21,567 bases of DNA, taken from positions 1 through 21,567 of the forward strand of contig JAYMSP010003006.1 in NCBI GenBank assembly GCA_036897095.1, in the 5' to 3' direction. Of this stretch, positions 9,492 through 17,298 are shown piece after piece; the first letter of the stretch is position 1, and every line of letters starts with the position of its first letter. The translations under genes and the position numbers were made by a program. Under the pieces are notes generated by a model. The model searched no databases. It was not told the DNA's origin and saw only the letters and a program-made list of their open reading frames with translations. Source of the DNA: Plantago elongata (taxonomy: Eukaryota > Streptophyta > Magnoliopsida > Lamiales > Plantaginaceae).

Positions 9492-12400
9492 ATGGCTGAG
9501 GAGAATATTGAGGAACAGCAGCTAGGTGTTGTGCTGCAAGAGATGGATGGTGTTGTACAAGAGATAGGTACTGTACAAGAGCTGGATAATGCGGATAATG
9601 TACCTGATGGCTCTCACCTTCAAGGAGAAGAAACAGCTCTGCCTCAAGAAGAACAAGTATCTCACCCTCAAGAAGAACAAGTATCTCACCCTCATGAAGA
9701 GGAAATATCTCATGCTCCAGAAGAAGAAAAATCTGACGCTCCAGAGGAAGAAAAAGATGCTGAAATACATAATTCAGAGGCTGAATTAAACAAATCGGCT
9801 GCAGTTGAGGAGAAGAAATGGCCGGGGTGGCCTGGAGAGAATGTGTTTAGGATTTTGGTTCCAGTTCAGAAGGTTGGAGGTATAATTGGACGCAAAGGGG
9901 AATTTATAAAGAAGATGTGCGAGGAAACTAAAGCTCGAATCAAGATCCTTGATGGCCCTCCCGGAATCACAGAAAGAGCTGTAAGTTATGTTAATGGGTT
10001 CAATAAGATTATGTAGCTAAAATTGTTAATCCTGATAGGTTTTCCATCTTTGCTCTTTTGTTCAAGTAAGAACAAAGTAAATTTGAGTGATTAATCTGAA
10101 GTAAATTGGCTGAGACAGTCATATGGAAGTTTTTTGCCTTCCAAAGAGCTATGACCAGGGAACTGGTGAGGTTCACTGGATAGACAACTGCAGCTTGGTG
10201 GATACAAAGGATTCAAATGGATATTGCAAGTAGATTAAATTTGATTATAGTCAAACATTGATATCTAACCCAGAAAGAGGAAATTTTCACCAATTCTTAA
10301 AATATCTCTAGCTTATTTTTACTTTTATACTCCCTGTATTTGTATATGTACTGATGTCTGTTTAAGGCCCTCTTGTGTTTTTGTCAATTATCTGATGCAT
10401 GTTAGAGCAAGAGGCACAAGACTGAAGGCATATTTCTTACCAAGAAATTGAGAGAAATCTGGAACAAATTATTCTGTTTAACTTTGTGTATGGTTTTTGT
10501 GCATGCCTACTGTTTAAGATTCGTGAAAATGTATAAAATCATTGATTCCTGGTACATCAGGTACCCAAATCCATAACCTGGAACTTAACACTGTTAATTA
10601 ATCTAAAATTTTGTAATTTAAAATCTCGAGGTGTCATCTTAAAAGCAACAATATTATTCAAGCTCAAAATTATTATGGAAATTGATTCTTTCCACGTAAA
10701 GAAAACAAAGAAGTGGTTCACTAGGAAAACAAATTGGGAGTAGTTCACTAAAACTTAATATGGAACCAGCAATTTAAGCACTCAAGAAACTAAGATAATA
10801 CTAGTATCCAAGAGGTTAAATAAGAGAATACTACCATGCAAAGAACCCTTTAAAAAAAGTTATCTATATTATGGTGACCAAACATGAATGCGTGCAGGTT
10901 TCCAAATTAAGCAAGTTTCAACCCATCAAGTGGCTAAAACAAGAAGAATCAAAGATCCAGACTGCGGCAATGGGAATTTTCTGTTACAAGTGCAGAAATG
11001 CTCTTCTGACTCTGCCAGATTGATTTTTGTGCAGACATCAGCACCAAGAGGCATAATCTCAATTCTGGTAACTTCAGAACTTGGTCGATTGGTGTGTTGC
11101 AGAAGTAGATCAGCTCTTTAAAGAGAGAATTATAGAAAATGAAATAACAATATTCTTATCTACAGAGTACCCTAATATGAATGTTATTCCAATAAGGAGT
11201 CAGTGCGTAAAAGATGACAAATAAATTAGTAGAGCACTAGAGCTGTTTTTTTATACCTTAAATAATTTTATCACGCGGAAACCAACAATGCCTAGCAGCA
11301 GTTGACAATATCTAATTTGAAAACCTGTCTCTTACATAACCCTTCACGAGCGTCATCTGCATTTTACTGTCCTTCATTCACTGTAAAATGGTGGTGGCCT
11401 AAAACATGCATACCTCATCTCTGTTTCAATGGTGGCTAACTTCCTTACACATGAACGTGTGAAAAGGAAACCCATTGTAACATTCAATCTCGCTCAGACT
11501 AAGTCTGAGTGATGATTCCGATCCTCTCCACCCCAATGAAACAATTGAAACCGGTAATGGTAGTTTTTTTTTTTAATGTTGGACAGTCACTTCTCCTGTG
11601 TAATGACTAACTAATTCGAACAAGTTGACTGTTGAAGCCATCTGTCAGGGCGAGCATGATAATTAATTAATTATATCCTATTAACAATGAGCATCCTTCA
11701 GCATAAGTGCCCATTCCCCTTGTCATTGAAAAAGCTCGGTATTTTGGTTCAGTGTTTGAGATTTGCCCTTCATTCTTTCTAAAAAATGACTGAGTCGTGC
11801 TGAGCTATCACTAGCCCCTGTTTTGCCTCAAAGTCAAATAAATTCTTTTGCATGAAAACCGTTTCTGTAATCTGTATGTGTCCAATATTATAATATAAGT
11901 TGCCACCCTTTCCAGGTGTTGATTTCTGCGAAGGAAGACCCCAATCTTCTCATCCCTCCAGCCTTGGATGGGCTTCTCACAATTCATAGGCGCATCATTG
12001 ATCCAGACTCTGATCCATCTGATCCCCAATCAGGTGGAACAGTTTGTACCAAACTTCTCGTGGCAGCATCACAAGCTGGCAGCTTGATTGGGAAGCAAGG
12101 TGGGACTGTGAAGACTATCCAAGACGATTCACATTGTACCATTCGAGTTCTCGGCGGAGGTAATTTACTCACTCTGCGCATGTTTTGTTGCTTACGTACT
12201 TGTATGGCATACGACAGCACTGTAAAGCAGCATTTTGAGCCATCTGTAGGACAGGTTTCCTTTATCTTAAAATTTCAGCAATTGAGAACCTGCATAAGTT
12301 TTAATTCCCTCCTGCATGTTATAAACTAATACGAAAATAACCGTCTAAAATACACGGTTTTTATATTCCAGTAACTTACATTTTCGCTGTTGATTTAATT

Positions 12401-15400
12401 GTGAAAAGATCATCCTTGCAGAGAATCTTCCAGTATTTGCTCTACCAGATGACAGTTTAGTTGAGGTACAGGGGGAGCCTGCTGGTGTTATCAAGGCAGT
12501 TGAATTAATTGCCAGTCATCTCAGAAAATTTTTAGTAGATCGAAGCGTCGTTGGAGTATTTGAAATGCAGGCATGTTGCAAATCACATACCTATGTTTCA
12601 TCTTTATTTCTTAAATGTCTTTCATTACTTTACTAATTCTGGATCTGCTCTCTTCATCTTATCAGATGCAAATGGCAAATTCTAGAGGAAACCAGAACAG
12701 CCCCCATCAATCCTGGGGACCTCCACCTTTTGCGATGAATCCGGTTGGACATGGTTATGAGTCAGACCGTCCATTTATGCCTCAACATCCACGTCCCTAT
12801 GATAATTACTATCCACCAGGAGACATGCCTTTTGAGAAGCCTCCACGGTCAGGCCCTCCTAGTTATGGCAGAGGTGTATCAGCCGGAGCTCACACAACTA
12901 ACGTGCAGCCCCAGCAAGCAGTGATTGCAAAGGTGGTCATTAATCCTTTTACTTTTGATATAGTGACAGCGATTTAATATTGTTTGAAGTTAGTTTGATG
13001 AAATCTTTGCTTAGGTATGTTTGGGTAGTGAATGTTCACAAGTTTTTGCAAAGTGCTTTTTTTGCACTTTTAAAACTACTATATGAGATGTTTGCGTACT
13101 GGCATTGTAGTTAAAATCTGGAAGTCATTTTTCACAATTAACACACTATACTACTTAAGATTGCCTTCTGGGACTCTTACAAAGTACAAACAACATAGTT
13201 ATTTATTAGTCACTCCCTCCGTTGGGGGTTGGCCTGCAGTTTAGGTGAAAAATTAAAATGAATGACAACACATGAAAATGTGGTAAAAGATGTAATATTA
13301 GTATAGTCATAACATTTTATTTTTTTTGGTTATGTGTCGGGTAGTTTCCTATTCAGGTATAGTATGAAGTTCTACGTGACACCAAAAAATGAAAATGTTT
13401 GAGGTTCTGCAGGACAGAGTCTCTCTTAGCACTTACAAAACACCATCCACATTTATTTATCTACAACTTTTTCCTTTTCTTTCTTTCCCCTACTCAACTT
13501 CTCTAATTCTACTCGTTGATGTAGAAGTTGCAAACAATATTCTGTGCCTGCTTTATAATGTAACCTTTTCTGGGTGGCTGTTGGATCTTGAAACTCTTGA
13601 TATTATGAATTTCATATTTGTTAAAGGTTGATTTTTCCTTGCCATTTAAGTTTTGAGAAGCGCATTACAATATACAGTATTGAGTATTCTCTTTTGTAAC
13701 CTCTTTTCTTATATGTCACCATTTCTAAATTCTAATAATCATTGGTCAACTTGTATATATCAACACTGTCCCCATTTTAATGATAATTCTAACCTTGAAA
13801 TAGTGCTATATACAGGGGGTTTAAATGAAGTGAGTATAGGGGGTTTAAATGAAATGACTGTTCGTGAATTATTTATAAGAAAAGGTCGGTCAACACTCAG
13901 TTTGTGTTGGAGTTTGACCGAACCGAACAGTTTGTGAATATGTTTGTTATATAAACAAGCCGAACATATCATGTACTGTTCGGTAGTTTACGAACAAAGG
14001 ACATTAACTAATAATATTTTGAATAATTATTACTTGTATTACACTTACAAAACCCTAGACCTAAGGAAACACTCACACTATCACACACTTCACTTCACAG
14101 GACTCCCACCGCCCCACCCCTCTCACCTCCACTTCCTCCCACCTCCACCGATTGCACCTCTGCCTATCTCACCTCACCACACAATCCCAAATTGGTTTCA
14201 CTCCACGGTCTCCCACCACCCCACCTCCACCGCCTCTCACCTCCAATGCCTCCCACCTCCACCGCCTCTCACCTCCAATGCCTCCCACCTCCACCCCCAC
14301 CTCCGCCTATCTCACCTCGCCACACAGTCACATATTGGTTTCACTCCACGGTCTCCCACCTCCCCTCTTCCCCAATGGCTCCCACCTCCACCGCCACCTC
14401 CTCCTACCTCACATCGCCACACTGTCCCATATTGGTTTCACTCCATGGTCTCCCACCACCCCACCTTCCCTCTTCACCAATGGCTCCCACCTCCACCCCC
14501 ACTTCCGCGTATCTCAGCTCGCCACACAGTCCCATATTGGTTTCACTCCAGGGCCTCCCACCTCCCCACCTCCACTGCCTCCCACCTCCACCTCCACTGA
14601 TTGCACCTCCGCCCATCTTACCCCCACTACCTCCGGGTATCTCACATCCACCAGCCGCTTATCACTACAGCACCACCGTCACCAGATTACGTCAGGTATA
14701 TATTCTCCATTTTTTAATTCTTTGGTTCTGTGATGGCAATCATGGCTGCTTCAGGAGAGGTACAAATTGAGTTAATTTATTGGACTCATGGAGCATCTTT
14801 TTGTTTATGAAGTGTAGATATAGTTTCAGCAATCTTTTCCCTTAGTCTTGTAGTTACCTTCTTTTTTATTTATTTATTTTTTTGGGTTAATCTCATCAGC
14901 TTCTTGTACTCATATCTGATTATATTTAGGCACTTGTAGTTTCTGGTGGCAATGATGGTTTCTTCTTTGCACTTATGACATTTTCTACTTGAATTGGTAT
15001 ATTGTTCTTTTTGCAATATTCTTTGCCCTATAGAATGGTTTTTAGACGCTTGAATTAGAATTTTTCCTTTTTTTATTATTGCTGCTTGAAGTTGTATGAA
15101 CTTTGGAGTTTCAAACTCATGGAACCAAACTATTTGGACGCAATCAAACTGAACAACCAAATGCCTACGAACGAAGGCGGAATTTCTCAATCTTTTACCA
15201 ACCAATCATGAGCAAGTGATTATTAGAATGCTCGTTGAACATAAACCAGATATACTATATATTGAATGAATGAACGTCCATTAATGTTACTGTTCGGTTC
15301 GAAATACATGCTTAGCTATGTATGTATTGTTCCGTCCTATTCTAAAAAATGATTGTTATGCTGCTTTTGTATTTTATGTTGCAGGTGACACAGAACATGC

Positions 15401-16125
15401 AAATTCCATTATCATATGCTGATGCTGTCATTGGTCTTAATGGTGCAAACATTAGTTACATTCGTCGTGCCAGTGGTGCAACCATTGCCATTCAGGAAAC
15501 AAGGGGTGTTCCTGACGAGATGACTGTTGAAATAGATGGTTCTGCATCGGAAGTCCAGACAGCACAACAGTTGATACAGGTTGAGTTTCTTATGTTATTA
15601 AACGTGGAGTATTATTTTGTTTTTGGCCTCAATATTAGTTTGTGCTGATTTGCTTATTTTAGGCTGGAACTTTAGACATCAATCACCACATAATATTAGC
15701 TATTGTGGTTTTTTTCTACAATAATGCAGAATCTTGAAACCCAAAGTACTTGCAATTCGTCATCTCTTTTTCTTTTTCACCATTCTTTTTTTCCTTCTCT
15801 CTTTAATTTGCCAGTAGAACCTTGTTTCTGTGCCTTTCTCGCTATCCTTGCATGTTTACACCATTATAAAATGCAGAATTCTATCGCTGAAGCAGCAAGC
15901 AGTCAGAATCCTAGTGGTGGTCCTCCAAGCCAAGGCTATAACCCCTATGCATCTCAGGGAACAGGCTATGCGTCTCAGGGAACAGGCTATGCATCTCAGG
16001 GAACAGGCTATGCGTCTCATGGAACGGGCTATGCATCTCAACCATCTAATGCTCCTGGCCAAGGTGCCCATCCACCACCACCTGGAGATTATGGTTCTAT
16101 GTATGGCGGCAACTATGGCTACTAG
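9492..16125 (+). CDS. FLK: FLK-type RNA-binding protein with three KH domains (6 coding exons, 530 aa)
   Basis: Exons, reconstructed by splice consensus and frame, are 9492-9980, 11916-12159, 12422-12570, 12666-12932, 15385-15579 and 15877-16125 (stop TAG). Lengths sum to 530 codons plus stop with no frame conflict. Residues 1-110 are acidic, with 8-residue repeats (QEEQVSHP type). KH1 is about 117-185 (GxxG = GRKG 133-136), KH2 about 205-285 (GKQG 222-225), a P/Y-rich linker about 295-383, KH3 about 387-455 (GLNG 400-403), then a Y/G/Q tail with four YASQGTG units and a GYGY-like end. The WPGWPG lead-in to KH1 is typical of the plant FLK/PEPPER group; the tail and neighbour gene favour FLK. 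In Arabidopsis FLK promotes flowering by lowering FLC through RNA processing. The protein is probably nuclear. PEPPER-like is the main alternative. Intron 4 has a GC donor. Confidence 0.88.
9642..9761 (+). repeat. 24-bp coding tandem repeat (8-aa acidic units)
   Basis: Five units of 24 bp start at 9642, 9666, 9690, 9714 and 9738. The first two are identical; later ones diverge. They encode [32 protein letters not shown] and APEEEKDA in the acidic N-terminal tail before KH1. The repeat lies outside any folded domain, so copy number can change without breaking the protein. Confidence 0.9.
9981..11915 (+). other. FLK intron after KH1 exon (1.9 kb)
   Basis: The intron begins with GTAAGT and ends in CCTTTCCAG, in phase 0, within the second half of KH1. 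It holds no supported gene. A perfect 17-bp palindrome (CTCAGACT-A-AGTCTGAG) lies at 11493-11509 and a T-run at about 11566-11575. A minus-strand open stretch at 10926-11108 has no recognised similarity. Confidence 0.8.
12160..12421 (+). other. FLK intron within KH2 (262 bp)
   Basis: Donor GTAATT at 12160 and acceptor TTGCAG at 12421 interrupt a GAG codon (phase 1), joining L-G-G to E-N-L-P-V-F within KH2. This restores the FLK/PEPPER family sequence across the junction. Confidence 0.85.
12571..12665 (+). other. FLK GC-AG intron (95 bp)
   Basis: The exon ending F-E-M-Q at 12570 is followed by GCATGT rather than GT. The acceptor is CTTATCAG at 12665, after which M-Q-M-A-N opens the linker exon in the same phase (0). 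No GT donor in the neighbourhood gives the family sequence. If retained, the intron continues the frame for 21 codons to a TAA at 12634-12636. That would yield a protein ending after KH2. Confidence 0.75.
13814..13853 (+). repeat. Short direct repeat AGGGGGTTTAAATGAA
   Basis: AGGGGGTTTAAATGAA occurs at 13814-13829 and again at 13838-13853, a 24-bp period, just before the hairpins in the same intron. Confidence 0.85.
13884..13984. repeat. Two adjacent inverted repeats (hairpins) in FLK intron
   Basis: The first pairs GGTCGGTCAACAC at 13884 with GTGTTG and TTGACCGAACC, ending about 13925. The second pairs ACCGAACAGT (13922-13931) with ACTGTTCGGT (13975-13984), with an inner TTTGTT/AACAA pairing. 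A related ACTGTTCGGTT occurs near the 3' end of the intron (about 15290-15300). They look like ends of a non-autonomous element. Confidence 0.65.
14100..14650 (+). repeat. C-rich higher-order minisatellite in FLK intron
   Basis: A near-continuous array of CCCACCTCCACC-like units on the transcribed-sense strand contains longer repeats of about 97-143 bp. The block ATTGGTTTCACTCCA occurs four times (14191, 14334, 14431, 14536), each preceded by a C(A/G)CCACAC(A/T)(A/G)TC motif and followed by a (G/C)TCTCCCACC or variant. The complementary strand is G-rich with many GGTGGGAGG runs, so G-quadruplex or triplex structure on one strand and i-motif on the other are possible. There is no coding function. 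Confidence 0.85.
15580..15876 (+). other. Last FLK intron (297 bp) with an alternative acceptor
   Basis: Donor GTTGAG at 15580 and the main acceptor AAAATGCAG at 15876, phase 0. A second acceptor with the same ATGCAG context lies at 15729. The 147 bases between them are open and a multiple of three, so both acceptors keep the frame. The downstream site restores the family sequence (LIQ then NSIAEA) and has the long T/C tract before it, so it is taken as the main one. Confidence 0.75.
15946..16041 (+). repeat. 21-bp coding tandem repeat (YASQGTG units)
   Basis: Four 21-bp units start at 15946, 15967, 15988 and 16009, followed by a partial unit to 16041. They encode YASQGTG three times and YASHGTG once, in the low-complexity C-terminal tail after KH3. 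Units alternate between GCATCT and GCGTCT codons, suggesting a two-unit duplication. Confidence 0.93.
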
Positions 16126-17298
16126 AGAAGACTGCAATGCAGTTGCTGTCCGATTTTGTGTTGAGCGATGGTACATTTTGCATGAGACATGAAGCTGTTC
16201 TAGGCCAAGCTTATCGCTGTTGTATTAGATAGATGTCCTTGACCTTTAAGGAACTAATATTATTGTCTGAAACTTGTGGAGCTTAACTTCATTTTTTCTA
16301 GTTACATGGCCAGGAACACAATTGTATTTATATTTTGCTGAGGTAATAGAAATCCTAGTGTCCTTTATAATATGAAAAGATAAAGCTATATAGCTAGTAA
16401 AGCTTGTACTCCGCAATCCCTCCGTCCCAATTAAGACTAAGAGTAGGCAAAAACTGGTCCACTTCTTAGAGTATGGTTCTCTTCGTCCATCTTAATGAAC
16501 ATGCACTACTCGGATATTAGTTGCATTGTGAATTTGAAAGTGAGAATTTGAGGATACCAATTTTTTAAGTTATACTCTTTTGTTTTTAATTCAACCATTT
16601 ACATTCCATTTTGAGGTATTTTTTATCTTCTAAATTTAAAACACTTCTTTTACTTTATTAGTCTTAGACTCTACTTTCTGCTGGTTCGGATATGAATTTT
16701 AATATAAAGTGAATAGAATGGGTAAAATAATAAATAAAGTATAAAAATTATAAATAAAGTAGGGGAGATAGTAAATAAAGTAGGGATGAATTTTTTAATT
16801 AAAAAATAAGGTGGATTTGAAACGGTTCAAATGATAAGTTTGTCGGATACTAGAGACATGATACTGCTTTCCCAAATTTTGACGAGTTATAAATTTATTG
16901 TAAATTTTTGTTGCACTATTATGGCTTTTGAGGCCGCTTGTTACCAACAAGTTCTAGTTAAAAATAACTAATAAGAGTTGTAAAACAAAAGAAAAACCAC
17001 TAAACAACATTGCCGTGGCCTAAACTAGAAATCATTGGCAATTGATGATGACATTACACGCAATATTTACCCATAAATAATTTCCAAGCACGCCCCGAGT
17101 ATGGGGTTTCATGCAAACATTTGGTAGTAGGAGTATTAAATTACAATGGTTTTATGCATCAACATCTACATGATGCAACCCCCAGTATAGTAAATAAACT
17201 ATACTCAGATCTGTAGTTCCTAGTTTAAAACTCCTGACATTTCATCTTTTGGCAAACTGTATCATAAGGACTCACAAACTGTAGTTACCCGCAACCAT
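16126..17298. other. Convergent intergenic region between FLK and MUG stops
   Basis: This 1.17-kb stretch holds both 3' UTRs. The FLK 3' UTR probably ends within 16250-16400, but no canonical AATAAA is placed with confidence. A TCCCTCCGTCCCA string at 16417-16429 resembles a Stowaway MITE terminus. It is followed by AT-rich sequence with TAAATAAAGTA repeats (about 16728-16785). A matching opposite terminus was not found. No gene is supported. Confidence 0.6.
16728..16790 (+). repeat. Imperfect AATAAAGTA repeats
   Basis: Units of AAATAAAGTA recur at about 16730, 16752 and 16774 with a spacing of roughly 22 bases. This lies within the likely Stowaway-type insertion between the convergent genes. 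Confidence 0.6.

Larger units (their letters stand above)
12933..15384 (+). other. FLK intron before KH3 exon (2.45 kb, repeat-filled)
   Basis: Donor GTGGTC at 12933 and acceptor TTATGTTGCAG at 15384, phase 0. The intron holds a CTCCCTCCG string at 13213 (Stowaway-like end), a 24-bp direct repeat (13814-13853), two adjacent hairpins (13884-13984) and a long C-rich higher-order repeat (about 14100-14650). Its size comes largely from these insertions. Pyrimidine-rich open stretches in the C-rich part are artefacts of base composition, not genes. Confidence 0.8.

Noticed and set aside
10926..11108. Minus-strand open stretch of about 60 codons inside an FLK intron
   Set aside because: It has no ATG near its start, is preceded by a stop, and shows no recognisable motif. 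A protein search of the translation with a clear hit would reopen it.
13944..14770. Three long overlapping + strand open stretches rich in P, S, H and T (about 190-218 codons)
   Set aside because: All three frames are open at once because the C-rich repeat lacks T-A-rich stop codons. There is no domain or start context, and the region lies inside an FLK intron.
15856..16176. Minus-strand and shifted + frame open stretches over the last FLK exon
   Set aside because: They are shadows of the 21-bp coding repeat, which stays open in other frames; the FLK frame explains the sequence fully.
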